A DNA stretch of 64,000 nucleotides from Pseudophaeobacter sp. (GTDB taxonomy: Bacteria > Pseudomonadota > Alphaproteobacteria > Rhodobacterales > Rhodobacteraceae), in assembly GCA_027019165.1 (NCBI GenBank), contig JALUXC010000008.1, forward strand, positions 221,929 to 285,928, read 5' to 3'. Under the pieces are notes generated by a model. The model worked only from the letters and a program-made list of their open reading frames with translations, was not told the origin of the DNA and searched no databases. Position numbers and translations under genes: made by a program. Below, piece after piece: positions 10,216-18,889 of this stretch; positions within the stretch are counted from its first letter, which is position 1, and every line of letters starts with the position of its first letter.

Positions 10216-10239
10216 ACAGTGGAAAAATGTAATTACTGT
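10216..10239. promoter_or_regulatory. Candidate LysR-type operator in divergent promoter
   Basis: Inverted repeat ACAGT-N14-ACTGT in the 97-base region between the amidohydrolase start and the LysR start. Divergent promoters of LysR regulators typically carry an interrupted dyad, but LysR sites usually follow T-N11-A, so this is only a candidate. Confidence 0.35.
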
Positions 10240-10271
10240 CAAGCTATCCCTTATTGAATGCGGGAAGCCTC

Positions 10272-11231
10272 ATGCATTTCACTTTGAAACAGCTGCGCTA
10301 TTTCGATGCGGCACTCAGAACAGGTTCCATCGCCAGGGCCGCAGTGGAGATGAATATCTCACAATCCTCGATCACGGCGGCCATCGACATGATCGAGCAG
10401 ACAACCGGAGCAGAGCTGTTGCGGCGCCTGCCCGCGCGCGGCATTGTTCCCACCAGCAGCGGCATCGCGGTGGGGGAACGGATCCAGGCCTTTCTGGAGC
10501 AGACACGCGTCTTTGAATCGGATCTCATGTCCCTGACCGGCGACGTGGCCGGAACCCTGCGCATGGGGTGCTATGCCCCGACTGCGCCCTACGTTCTGCC
10601 ACCTATCCTGAAACGGATCTCCGAGGATTACCCCTCGATCAGCATCGAACTGAAAGAAGGCGACATGCAATCGATATCCGACCTGTTGAGCTCGGGCGCC
10701 ATCGATGTCGCGCTCACCTACCGGCGCATCACCCCCGAGGCGCAGCCGTTTATTCCGATGTTCCGCGCAACGCCAATTGCGCTGATTCCCGACGTCTCTC
10801 CGCTGGCCAGGGAACAAGAGGTCGACCTGCAGGATCTGGCCGAACTGCCGATGATCCTGTTGGATCTGCCGGGCACACGTGCCTATTTTTGCAGCTTGTT
10901 CGAGGTCCGCGGCCTGCGCCCACATATTGCGCATACCACCAAAAGCTCGTCCGTGCTGCGAGGTCTGGTGGCGGCCAACTACGGCTATGCGCTGATGAAT
11001 ATCTGCGGCCCGAATGACCGCGTCGGGCAAAGCGGCTATGTTGCCCGTATGATCAAGGGTGAGCTGGATTCACCACAATATGGTGTAGCCTACACACCAG
11101 CATCACAGAAATCTGCCATCGTGAAGTCAGTTCTGGACTCCTGCCGGGAGGTCTCCGAACGGGGAGATTTTGACCACTTGCTGTTCGCAAAACCACGGGA
11201 AGCCGAAAAACCGGCCCATCTCTTCCCCTAA
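10272..11231 (+). CDS. LysR family transcriptional regulator
   Basis: LysR regulator of 319 residues. The N-terminal helix-turn-helix spans MHFTLKQLRYFDAALRTGS to about residue 60 (ARAAVEMNISQSSITAAI), and the substrate-binding domain starts near residue 85 (GTLRMGCYAPTAPYVLPPIL). I chose the ATG at 10272 because the canonical LysR start begins there; the in-frame TTG at 10254 adds six unusual residues. It sits between the amidohydrolase (divergent) and the peptide-type ABC importer (downstream, same strand), so it probably regulates both. Confidence 0.9.
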   Translation: MHFTLKQLRYFDAALRTGSIARAAVEMNISQSSITAAIDMIEQTTGAELLRRLPARGIVPTSSGIAVGERIQAFLEQTRVFESDLMSLTGDVAGTLRMGCYAPTAPYVLPPILKRISEDYPSISIELKEGDMQSISDLLSSGAIDVALTYRRITPEAQPFIPMFRATPIALIPDVSPLAREQEVDLQDLAELPMILLDLPGTRAYFCSLFEVRGLRPHIAHTTKSSSVLRGLVAANYGYALMNICGPNDRVGQSGYVARMIKGELDSPQYGVAYTPASQKSAIVKSVLDSCREVSERGDFDHLLFAKPREAEKPAHLFP

Positions 11232-11289
11232 AAAATGGGACTTTCACCCCTTTAAAAGACTGTTTTCTGAGGGGAACGGGCAGGACTAG

Positions 11290-11319
11290 CCTGATCGCAA
11301 TAGCAAAAATACGATCAGG
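11290..11319 (+). promoter_or_regulatory. Perfect inverted repeat overlapping the ribosome site of the binding-protein gene
   Basis: CCTGATCG (11290-11297) and CGATCAGG (11312-11319) form a perfect 8-base inverted repeat with a 14-base A-rich loop. The right arm overlaps the AGGGAG ribosome site of the ABC binding-protein gene (ATG at 11329). It may be a regulator operator or an mRNA hairpin hiding the ribosome site. Confidence 0.5.
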
Positions 11320-11328
11320 GAGATCCAG

Positions 11329-12885
11329 ATGAAACTCATGTCACGCCTCTTTGGCGCGGCGGCTTTTGCCGCACTGTCCTCTACCGCCCTGCCCGCCTTT
11401 GCAGATGGCGGAACGCTGGTCATCGCCTCGACCCAGGTGCCCCGCCACCTGAACGGTGCTGTCCAATCGGGCATCGCAACCGCCGTTCCCTCGACACAGA
11501 TCTTTGCCTCGCCGCTGCGCTATGACGAAAACTGGGAGCCGCAGCCTTATCTCGCCAAAAGCTGGGATGTGTCCGAAGACGGCCTGACAGTCACGCTGAA
11601 CCTCGTCGACAATGCCACCTTTCATGATGGCGAGGCGGTGACCTCAGAGGATGTTGCCTATTCGATCATGACCACCAAGGCAAACCATCCCTTCAAATCC
11701 ATGTTTGCCCCGGTGGAAAGCATCGACACCCCGGATGCGCAGACCGTGGTGATCAACCTCAGCAGCCCTCACCCGGCGCTTTTGTTGGCGCTTTCCCCGG
11801 CCCTGGCGCCCGTACTGCCCAAGCATGTCTTCGACGATGGGCAGGACATCAAATCCCATCCGATGAATGCCACCCCCGTCGGCTCTGGCCCTTTCATGCT
11901 GGAAGAATTCAAACCGGGTGAAGCTATTGTTCTGAAGAAGAACCCGAACTTTTTCCTGGAAGGGCGGCCGAAATTGGACGAGATCATCGTCCGCATCATC
12001 AAGGATCCTTCAGCCCTTCTGATCGCGATGGAAAATGGCGAAGCAGACATGTATCCCTTCATGGCCGGCAGCCAGGAGATCCGACGCCTTGAAAAGGCCG
12101 ATCACCTGACCGTCACTGCCGATGGCTATGCTGCGGTTGGGCCGATCAACTGGCTGGCCTTCAACACCGCCTCTCCGAAACTCAGCGATGTGCGCGTGCG
12201 TCAGGCCATTGCCTATGCGGTGGATCGCGACTTCATTACCAAGGCGCTGCATCGCGGGGTTTCTTCTCCGCAGCGTGGTCCGATCATCGAAGGCTCGCCC
12301 TTCTTTGACGCAAGTATTCCAGCCTATGACACCGATCTCGACAAGGCCAAGGCGCTGATGACCGAGGCGGGATTTGCCGATGGTATGGAGCTGACCATCG
12401 ATTACATTCCCGGCCCCAAGGAACAGCAGCAGTCCATTGCCGAATATATGAAGTCGCAGCTGAAAAAGATCGGCATCGACGTCACCGTGCGCGCCGCGCC
12501 TGACTTCCCGACCTGGGCAGGGCGCGTTGGCGGGCACGATTTCGAGCTGTCGATGGATATCGTTTTCAATTGGGGGGATCCGGTGATCGGCGTGCACCGG
12601 ACCTACCTCAGCAACAATATCCGTCAGGGTGTGATCTGGTCGAACACGCAGCAATACGCCAACGACAAGGTGGACTCACTCCTCAATGCGGCGGCCGTCG
12701 AAATCGACCCGGAAAAGCGCAAGGCTCTCTATTCGGAATTCCAGCAGATTGTGGCGACAGACCTGCCGGTCTACTGGATCAACGCCCTGCCCTACCACAC
12801 CGCCTATGATGCAAAGCTGCAGAACGTACCCACCGGTATCTGGGGCTCAATGCATCCGCTGGATATGGTCTCCTGGGGCGAGTGA
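11329..12885 (+). CDS. Peptide/opine-type ABC transporter substrate-binding protein (SBP_bac_5 family)
   Basis: Periplasmic binding protein of 518 residues. A Sec signal peptide (MKLMSRLFGAAAFAALSSTALPAFA, cut after residue 25) precedes a family-5 extracellular domain: LRYDENWEPQPYLAKSW, the family signature near VTLNLVDNATFHDGEAVTSEDV, and MNATPVGSGPFMLEEF. No lipobox cysteine. It heads an operon with two permeases and two ATPases in the classical Dpp/Opp order. The ligand may be a peptide, an opine or an amide, given the flanking amidohydrolase and M20 peptidase; it cannot be named from sequence. Confidence 0.92.
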   Translation: MKLMSRLFGAAAFAALSSTALPAFADGGTLVIASTQVPRHLNGAVQSGIATAVPSTQIFASPLRYDENWEPQPYLAKSWDVSEDGLTVTLNLVDNATFHDGEAVTSEDVAYSIMTTKANHPFKSMFAPVESIDTPDAQTVVINLSSPHPALLLALSPALAPVLPKHVFDDGQDIKSHPMNATPVGSGPFMLEEFKPGEAIVLKKNPNFFLEGRPKLDEIIVRIIKDPSALLIAMENGEADMYPFMAGSQEIRRLEKADHLTVTADGYAAVGPINWLAFNTASPKLSDVRVRQAIAYAVDRDFITKALHRGVSSPQRGPIIEGSPFFDASIPAYDTDLDKAKALMTEAGFADGMELTIDYIPGPKEQQQSIAEYMKSQLKKIGIDVTVRAAPDFPTWAGRVGGHDFELSMDIVFNWGDPVIGVHRTYLSNNIRQGVIWSNTQQYANDKVDSLLNAAAVEIDPEKRKALYSEFQQIVATDLPVYWINALPYHTAYDAKLQNVPTGIWGSMHPLDMVSWGE

Positions 12886-12911
12886 TCGTTTGATCCTTTT
12901 CCCGAACTCAA

Positions 12912-12945
12912 CGGGCGCCTCAATTCCGGCGCCCGCCTTTTCCCT
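12912..12945 (+). terminator. Attenuating hairpin between binding protein and permease genes
   Basis: CGGGCGCC (12912-12919) pairs perfectly with GGCGCCCG (12928-12935) across an 8-base loop and is followed by a T-rich stretch (ccttttcccttt). It lies in the only sizeable gap of the operon. Such a hairpin would stop most transcripts after the binding protein, giving it in excess over the permeases. Confidence 0.7.
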
Positions 12946-12962
12946 TTGATCTGGACGACTTG

Positions 12963-13940
12963 ATGACGGCTTCGTTTTTGATACGGCGGATCGGCTACGG
13001 GCTCCTTTTGATGCTGGGCGTCGTGGTGCTGAACTTCCTGCTGATCCGTCTTGCACCGGGAGACCCAGCGGTGGTCATCGCCGGAGAGATGGGCGGCGCC
13101 ACCGAGGAAATGCTGGAAAGCATCCGCGAAGAATACGGTCTCAACAAACCTCTGGTGGTGCAGCTTGGGATCTATGTGGGCAATGTTCTCACTGGAAATC
13201 TGGGCGACAGCTTCTTCTTCAACCAGCCTGTCGCAACTCTGATCGCCCAGCGCATCCTGCCCACCATCCTGTTGGTTGTCACCGCGCAGGTGCTGTCGAT
13301 CGCGATCGGCGTCTTTCTTGGCGTGATCGCCGCGCGCAAGCCCAATGGGGTGATGAGCGCTTTCGTCTCGGTCTTTGCCACCATCGGCTATGCGGTGCCA
13401 GTGTTCTGGACCGGCATCATGCTGATCATTCTCTTCGCCAGCGTGCTGCCGATCTTCCCGGTCGAAGGCATGCAGTCGGTGAAGTTGCGCGATGCTGGCG
13501 TTTTTGTGCAGATACTCGACATCCTCCATCACCTGATCCTGCCCGCCTTTACGCTGGCCATCATATATTTGGCGCAATATGCGCGACTGTCGCGTGCCTC
13601 CATGCTGGAGGTTTTGGGATCCGATTACATCCGCACCGCCAAGGCCAAAGGTGCATCCCAACGCTCAATCCTGTTCAAACACGCCCTGCGCAACGCAGCG
13701 CTGCCGATCCTGACAGTTGCCGGTCTGCAATTCGGAAACCTCATCTCAGGCGCACTGCTGGTTGAAACCGTGTTCAACTGGCCCGGCATGGGGCGGTTGG
13801 CCTTCGATTCCATCCTGCGGCGCGACTACCCGACGATCATGGGCGTGTTGTTCTTTGCCAGCGCCATGGTGGTGATCGCCAATATCCTGACCGACATGAG
13901 CTACCGGCTCGCCGATCCACGACTAAGGGGGAAAGGCTGA
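12963..13940 (+). CDS. ABC transporter permease, DppB-like
   Basis: Inner-membrane permease of 325 residues with six predicted helices. The first helix is GLLLMLGVVVLNFLLIRL, followed by the family signature RLAPGDPA, and the EAA loop (SDYIRTAKAKGASQRSILFKHALRN, near residues 222-245, quoted in part: AKAKGASQRSILFKHALRN). The ATG at 12963 is preferred to a TTG one codon earlier. Its stop overlaps the start of the next permease (TGATG), indicating coupling. Works with the DppC-like partner, the binding protein and the two ATPases. Confidence 0.92.
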   Translation: MTASFLIRRIGYGLLLMLGVVVLNFLLIRLAPGDPAVVIAGEMGGATEEMLESIREEYGLNKPLVVQLGIYVGNVLTGNLGDSFFFNQPVATLIAQRILPTILLVVTAQVLSIAIGVFLGVIAARKPNGVMSAFVSVFATIGYAVPVFWTGIMLIILFASVLPIFPVEGMQSVKLRDAGVFVQILDILHHLILPAFTLAIIYLAQYARLSRASMLEVLGSDYIRTAKAKGASQRSILFKHALRNAALPILTVAGLQFGNLISGALLVETVFNWPGMGRLAFDSILRRDYPTIMGVLFFASAMVVIANILTDMSYRLADPRLRGKG

Positions 13941-14827
13941 TGTCTGACGAAACCACCCTGCAACAGCCCACAGAATATCAAGCCGAAAGCCCTGCGCTTG
14001 AAGCCTGGCGCATGTTCCGACGCAATATCCCCGCGCTGGTTGGCGTCGCTTTGCTCACCGTGATTGTCCTCGCAACGCTCTATGGCACGTTCATCTACTC
14101 AGGCGATCCCTTCGAGATCGTCTGGGCGCCGCATGAGCCGCCGGGCATGACCCCCGAATTCCCGCTGGGCACCGACTACCTCGGTCGCGATATCATCGCG
14201 GGCATGCTGACAGGAGGGGGGCCAACCCTGGCCGTGGGCGCGGTCGCCGCCGCAATCACCATGGTGATCGGCATCGCCATGGGAGCCTTGGCCGGATACT
14301 ATGGCGGCTGGGTCGACAACCTGTTGATGCGGGTGACCGAGTTCTTTCAGGTTTTGCCCGCGCTTCTGTTCGCAATGGTGCTGGTGACGCTTCTGTCGCC
14401 AAGCCTCTTCACCATCGCCTTTGCCATCGGCGTGGTTAGCTGGCCGCAAACCGCGCGCCTGACACGGGCCGAGTTTCTCAAGATCAAGAACCTTGAATAC
14501 GTGACCGCCGCGCGCGCCATCGGCGCCCGTGACAAGCGCATCATCTGGACCGTGATCCTGCCCAACGCCCTGCCGCCGCTGATCGTTTCCGCGACGCTGA
14601 CCATAGGGGTTGCCATCCTGTTTGAAGCAGGCCTGAGCTTTCTCGGACTGGGCGATCCCAACGTGATGAGCTGGGGTCTGATGATCGGTGCCAACCGGGA
14701 ATACATCCTCGACGCCTGGTGGCCGGTGACCTTTCCGGGGCTTGCCATCTTCTTTACCGTTTTTGCCGTCAGCCTGATCGGAGACGGGCTGAACGATGCC
14801 TTCAATCCAAAGCTGAGAGAACGATGA
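13940..14827 (+). CDS. ABC transporter permease, DppC-like
   Basis: Second permease of the importer, 295 residues. An N-terminal cytoplasmic segment (EAWRMFRRNIPALVG) and a first helix are followed by the DppC signature LGTDYLGRDI and an EAA loop with ARAIGARDKRIIWTVILPN. Start and stop overlap the neighbouring genes by one and four bases. The heterodimer with the DppB-like protein forms the channel. Confidence 0.92.
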   Translation: MSDETTLQQPTEYQAESPALEAWRMFRRNIPALVGVALLTVIVLATLYGTFIYSGDPFEIVWAPHEPPGMTPEFPLGTDYLGRDIIAGMLTGGGPTLAVGAVAAAITMVIGIAMGALAGYYGGWVDNLLMRVTEFFQVLPALLFAMVLVTLLSPSLFTIAFAIGVVSWPQTARLTRAEFLKIKNLEYVTAARAIGARDKRIIWTVILPNALPPLIVSATLTIGVAILFEAGLSFLGLGDPNVMSWGLMIGANREYILDAWWPVTFPGLAIFFTVFAVSLIGDGLNDAFNPKLRER

Positions 14828-15804
14828 CCCACCTCTTGCAGATCGAAGACCTGCGGGTCACCTTCAACACCCGCTATGGCGAGGTGACCGCGCTGGATGG
14901 CATTTCGATGCAGGTCAGCGAGGGCGAGACCCTTGGCGTGGTTGGCGAAAGCGGCTGCGGCAAATCCATCACCGCCCTGTCGGTCATGGGGCTGATCCCT
15001 TCGCCGCCGGGCCGTATCGCCGGTGGCGCCATCCGGCTGAATGGAGAAGATCTGACAAAGGCCAGCGAAGCGCGGATGCGCGAATTGCGCGGCGCCGAGA
15101 TGGCGATGATCTTTCAGGAGCCGATGACCTCGCTCAACCCGGTGTTCACCGTCGGCGACCAGATCGCCGAAGCCATCATGCTGCACCAGAACGTCAGCCG
15201 CGATCAGGCCTTCCGCGATGCCATTGCCCTGCTTGATCGCGTTGGCATCCCCTCACCGGATGCCCGCGCGCGGGACTATCCGCACCAGCTGTCTGGCGGC
15301 ATGCGCCAGCGAGTGATGATCGCCATGGCCGTCAGCTGCCGCCCCAAGGTGCTGATCGCGGATGAACCCACCACGGCGCTGGATGTGACCGTACAGGCGC
15401 AGATCTTTGACCTCTTGAACGAAATCCAGCGCGATTTCGGCTCAGCCATCATCCTGATCACCCACGACATGGGCGCGATCAGTGAAATGGCGGACCGCGT
15501 TGCAGTCATGTATGCGGGCCGCGTGATCGAAGAGGCGCGCGCCGACGATGTTCTGGATTTCCCACAACACCCCTATGCGCGCGGGTTGATCTCCTGCATT
15601 CCCGCCCTCGGGAAGGGAGAGATGGCTGAAACCCTGGCGGAAATCCCCGGCGTGGTGCCCCCCCTGCATCTATTGGGTTCGGGCTGCGCCTTTGCCGACC
15701 GCTGCAGCCATCGCCAAGGGCGGTGTGACAGCGAACAGCCACGATTGATCGCCCATGGGCACCACCCGGCGGCCTGCCACGCAGTTGAGGAGGGCCGGAT
15801 ATGA
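14824..15804 (+). CDS. ABC transporter ATP-binding protein, DppD-like
   Basis: ATPase of 326 residues. Walker A GESGCGKS, Q-loop IFQEPMTSLNP, signature LSGGMRQR, Walker B VLIADEPTTALD and the H-loop ILITHDMG are all present. The C-terminal oligopeptide-transport extension carries a cysteine cluster (GSGCAFADRCSHRQGRC), the iron-sulfur/oligomerisation region of DppD-type subunits. ATG at 14824 overlaps the upstream permease stop (ATGA). Confidence 0.92.
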   Translation: MTHLLQIEDLRVTFNTRYGEVTALDGISMQVSEGETLGVVGESGCGKSITALSVMGLIPSPPGRIAGGAIRLNGEDLTKASEARMRELRGAEMAMIFQEPMTSLNPVFTVGDQIAEAIMLHQNVSRDQAFRDAIALLDRVGIPSPDARARDYPHQLSGGMRQRVMIAMAVSCRPKVLIADEPTTALDVTVQAQIFDLLNEIQRDFGSAIILITHDMGAISEMADRVAVMYAGRVIEEARADDVLDFPQHPYARGLISCIPALGKGEMAETLAEIPGVVPPLHLLGSGCAFADRCSHRQGRCDSEQPRLIAHGHHPAACHAVEEGRI

Positions 15805-16775
15805 GCGCGCTTCTGGATGTGCGGAACCTCAAGGTCCGCTTTGCAATGCCCAAACCCTCGCTCTTTGCGCCGCAGCCCTATTTGGAGGCGGTGCGCGGTG
15901 TCTCATTCACGCTAGAGAAAGGCCGCGCCCTAGGCATTGTCGGCGAAAGCGGATCGGGCAAGACCACCGCGGCCATGGCAACGATCCGGCTGGTGCCTGC
16001 TGCAGGCGGCGAGATACTGTTCGAAGGCGACGACCTGCTTCCTCTTGATGACGAGGCCATGCGGGCGCGGCGTCGCGATATCCAGCTGATCTTTCAGGAT
16101 CCCTATTCCTCGCTCAACCCGCGCGCGCGGGTGGTGGATATCGTGCGCGAGCCGATGGATCTGATGGGAATCGGCGATGCCGACAGCCGCCTTCAGCGCG
16201 TCAAAGAACTGTTCGATCTGGTTGGCCTTCGCCCCGATCAGCTGAACCTCTTTCCGCATCAGTTTTCTGGCGGGCAGCGGCAGCGCATTTCCATCGCCCG
16301 TGCGCTGACCACCAATCCCAAGCTTCTGGTCTGTGACGAGCCGGTCAGCGCGCTGGACGTGGCTATCCAGGCGCAGATCCTGAACCTGCTTGCCCGGCTG
16401 AAACGAGAGCTAGGCCTGTCCTACCTCTTCATCAGCCATGACTTGGGCGTGGTGCGGCACCTGTGTGACGACGTGGCGGTGATGTACCTCGGCCAGATCG
16501 TTGAACAGGCCAGCCGCGAGGCTCTGTTCGACAGCCCAAAGCACCCCTACACTCAGGCCCTGCTGGCGGCGGCGCCGTCCCTGGCACGGCGGAAATCGAA
16601 GGGCTACGTGCGCCCGCTGAAATTGTCAGGCGATCCGCCCAGTCCGATCAATCCGCCCAAGGGCTGCGCCTTTGTCGAGCGTTGTCCCATGGCGCAGGAG
16701 GTCTGCCGCCGGGAGCAACCCGTCCTAAAGGCCTGCGGCCCCAGCCAGGTCGCCTGTCACTTTGCCGCCGCCTGA
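15801..16775 (+). CDS. ABC transporter ATP-binding protein, DppF-like
   Basis: Second ATPase, 324 residues, with Walker A GESGSGKT, Q-loop IFQDPYSSLNPRARV, signature FSGGQRQR, Walker B LLVCDEPVSALD and H-loop LFISHDLG. It has its own C-terminal cysteine motif (CAFVERCPMAQEVC). The start overlaps the previous gene by four bases. Its last 19 bases overlap the end of the convergent FAD monooxygenase gene. Confidence 0.92.
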   Translation: MSALLDVRNLKVRFAMPKPSLFAPQPYLEAVRGVSFTLEKGRALGIVGESGSGKTTAAMATIRLVPAAGGEILFEGDDLLPLDDEAMRARRRDIQLIFQDPYSSLNPRARVVDIVREPMDLMGIGDADSRLQRVKELFDLVGLRPDQLNLFPHQFSGGQRQRISIARALTTNPKLLVCDEPVSALDVAIQAQILNLLARLKRELGLSYLFISHDLGVVRHLCDDVAVMYLGQIVEQASREALFDSPKHPYTQALLAAAPSLARRKSKGYVRPLKLSGDPPSPINPPKGCAFVERCPMAQEVCRREQPVLKACGPSQVACHFAAA

Positions 16776-18700
16776 ACCCCGCGCAGACCACCGCGCGGGA
16801 TCATGAAGCCGTCAAAGAACTGGCTGAGTTGCTGATAAGCATCCAGCGGCAGCACCTGCGCCACATGCTGGTCCGGGCGCACCAGCACCATGCAACCACG
16901 CTTTCGATCAATGGCCCGCATGTCAAAGATGTCCTGTCCTGATTTCAAATCCGGGCAGAACACTTTCTCATAGTCACGCAGGCCGAATGTGCCTTTGAGA
17001 GGGCGCATCAGCTCCGGCATGTCGCCCAGCGCCAGACTGCGGAAGTCCTGTTGCAGCACCGCGCGCAGATCCAGAACCGAGTCGATATCGGCGCCCTCGG
17101 GCGTGTAGCGGCGCAGCGGGGATGTGGCATCCGTTTGCAGGAACTGGCACAGGGCATGCAGGCTACCGCCTTCGCCGCCCCGATCATCTGCTTCCGCAAA
17201 GGCAAACAGCCGCCAGCGCCCATCGGCCCGCACCACATGGCCCAAATGCATGGGGCGCGCGTCAGAGAGCCGGATGACCGGCGCCGAATGGAACCGCATA
17301 CCCAGCGGGAAACCGGTCGCCAGCGCCTGATGGGTGTCCGATCCGGTCAGAACCGAGGGCGCATATTGAATGGCCGTGCCTGCGGTAAAGCGCCCGTGCT
17401 GCACAAAATACTTCTGGAACTCTTCGGGGTCGACGCCATCCTCGTTGTCATCTGATTTGGGTTTGGCGCTGAACATGCGGGCAAACTCACGGTCGAAATC
17501 GATCAGCATCTTGGCGACACCCTGCCGCTCGGCTGAGTAGCTGTGCAGGATTTCGGGCACGGCCTGTTCGCGCAGCACGGCGGCCAGTTTCCAACCCAGG
17601 TTGAAGCCATCCCGCATGGAGACATTCATGCCCTGACCCGCCTTGGGGCTGTGGGTGTGGCAGGCATCCCCCGCGATGAAAACATGCGGTAGCTGATGGT
17701 CGATATTCTCGGCCGGAACATCGTCGAATTTGTCGCACAGCCGCTGACCGATCTCATAGACCGACCACCAGGCGGTTTCCTTTACCTCCAGCGTGTAGGG
17801 GTGAAGAATCCGCTGGGCCGCCGCCACGAGTTTATCCAGCGTGATATTGCGGCTGGCGACCCGTTCATCCGCTTTCAGCTTGTCGAGCTCAATATAGAGC
17901 CGGACCATGTAGCCGCCCTCGCGCGGGATCACCAACAGGTTGCCCTCTTCCGCAGAATGCACGGTGGCCTTCATGCGGATGTCGGGGAAATCGGTCACCG
18001 CCAGAACGTCCATCACCCCCCAGGCCTGATTGGCGGAATCCCCGGTCAGCTTGCGCCCGATCGCCTCGCGTACCCGGCTGCGCGCCCCGTCACAGCCCAC
18101 CACATATTTGGCGCGCAGCACATGGGTTTCGCCCTCATGGCCTTCATCTGTGCGCTCCAAGGTTACGGTCACGGGATACTCCGCGCCCTGCTCCACCGTC
18201 AGATCCTTGATGCGATGATTGTACCAGGGTTCCAATGCGGTGGGCGCGTTGCGCATGGTCTCAAGGAAGAAATCATGCACCCGCGCCTGGTTGAGGATCA
18301 CATGAGGAAACTCCGACAGCCCGTCCTCGGTATCCTGAATGCGGCCGCTGCGGGTGATTTTCGACGGCTCTTCGGCATCCGGGCGCCAAAAGGTGGTTTC
18401 ATTGACCCAATAGGCCTCTTTCAGGATCTTTTCGCTAAAGCCGAAAGCCTCGAACATCTCCATTGAACGGCAGGCAATCCCATCGGCCTGGCCGATCTCA
18501 AGCGGGCTGGATTTCTGCTCGATGATCCCGGTGCGGATATCTGCAAAAACCGCAAGCTGGCTGGCCAGGACAAGCCCGGTGGGGCCGCTGCCCACGATCA
18601 GAACGTCCAACTCCTCCGGCAGGCTTTCGGATCCGGATTGACCGGTCTTTGGTGAAACAGCCGGATTACCGGGGCGAAAACCGTTCAAATGATATTGCAT
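16757..18700 (-). CDS. FAD-dependent aromatic monooxygenase (3-hydroxybenzoate 4-monooxygenase / phenol 2-monooxygenase-like)
   Basis: Flavin monooxygenase of 647 residues. The FAD motif VGSGPTGLVLASQLA is near residues 36-50, the second motif DGARSRVREAIG near 206-217, and the third FIAGDACHTHSPKAGQGMN near residue 340. A C-terminal thioredoxin-like domain, typical of phenol hydroxylase/MobA enzymes, accounts for the length. These enzymes add a hydroxyl group to an aromatic ring using NADPH and oxygen. Two palindromic sites lie just upstream. No ring-cleavage dioxygenase is in the window, so the downstream pathway is elsewhere. Confidence 0.82.
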   Translation of the reverse strand: MQYHLNGFRPGNPAVSPKTGQSGSESLPEELDVLIVGSGPTGLVLASQLAVFADIRTGIIEQKSSPLEIGQADGIACRSMEMFEAFGFSEKILKEAYWVNETTFWRPDAEEPSKITRSGRIQDTEDGLSEFPHVILNQARVHDFFLETMRNAPTALEPWYNHRIKDLTVEQGAEYPVTVTLERTDEGHEGETHVLRAKYVVGCDGARSRVREAIGRKLTGDSANQAWGVMDVLAVTDFPDIRMKATVHSAEEGNLLVIPREGGYMVRLYIELDKLKADERVASRNITLDKLVAAAQRILHPYTLEVKETAWWSVYEIGQRLCDKFDDVPAENIDHQLPHVFIAGDACHTHSPKAGQGMNVSMRDGFNLGWKLAAVLREQAVPEILHSYSAERQGVAKMLIDFDREFARMFSAKPKSDDNEDGVDPEEFQKYFVQHGRFTAGTAIQYAPSVLTGSDTHQALATGFPLGMRFHSAPVIRLSDARPMHLGHVVRADGRWRLFAFAEADDRGGEGGSLHALCQFLQTDATSPLRRYTPEGADIDSVLDLRAVLQQDFRSLALGDMPELMRPLKGTFGLRDYEKVFCPDLKSGQDIFDMRAIDRKRGCMVLVRPDQHVAQVLPLDAYQQLSQFFDGFMIPRGGLRGVQAAAK

Positions 18701-18728
18701 GCGTTTTCCCTCCTCGGCGCACTACTTG

Positions 18729-18742
18729 GTAAGCATACTTAC
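18729..18742. promoter_or_regulatory. Operator half of a palindrome pair upstream of the FAD monooxygenase (site 1)
   Basis: GTAAGCATACTTAC, a palindrome with only the central bases mismatched, starting 29 bases upstream of the monooxygenase ATG. Same core (TAAGCAT-CTTA) as the second site 45 bases further upstream. Confidence 0.65.
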
Positions 18743-18773
18743 GTTATGCGACCCCCGCGGTCAACCAAATTTA

Positions 18774-18787
18774 ATAAGCATGCTTAT
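18774..18787. promoter_or_regulatory. Operator palindrome upstream of the FAD monooxygenase (site 2)
   Basis: ATAAGCATGCTTAT, a perfect 14-base palindrome. Centre-to-centre distance to site 1 is 45 bases, about four helical turns, so two regulator dimers could sit on the same face. MarR-type repressors often control 3-hydroxybenzoate hydroxylase genes, but no regulator gene adjoins this one. Confidence 0.65.
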
Positions 18788-18889
18788 CTTTTAAACTTCA
18801 CACGGCAGAGCAGCGCCGACCCTTCCGACGAAGGAGAGATCCTTTGTCTTTTATTTTGAAATACTTACAAGATCACTCGAAGAGCGGCC

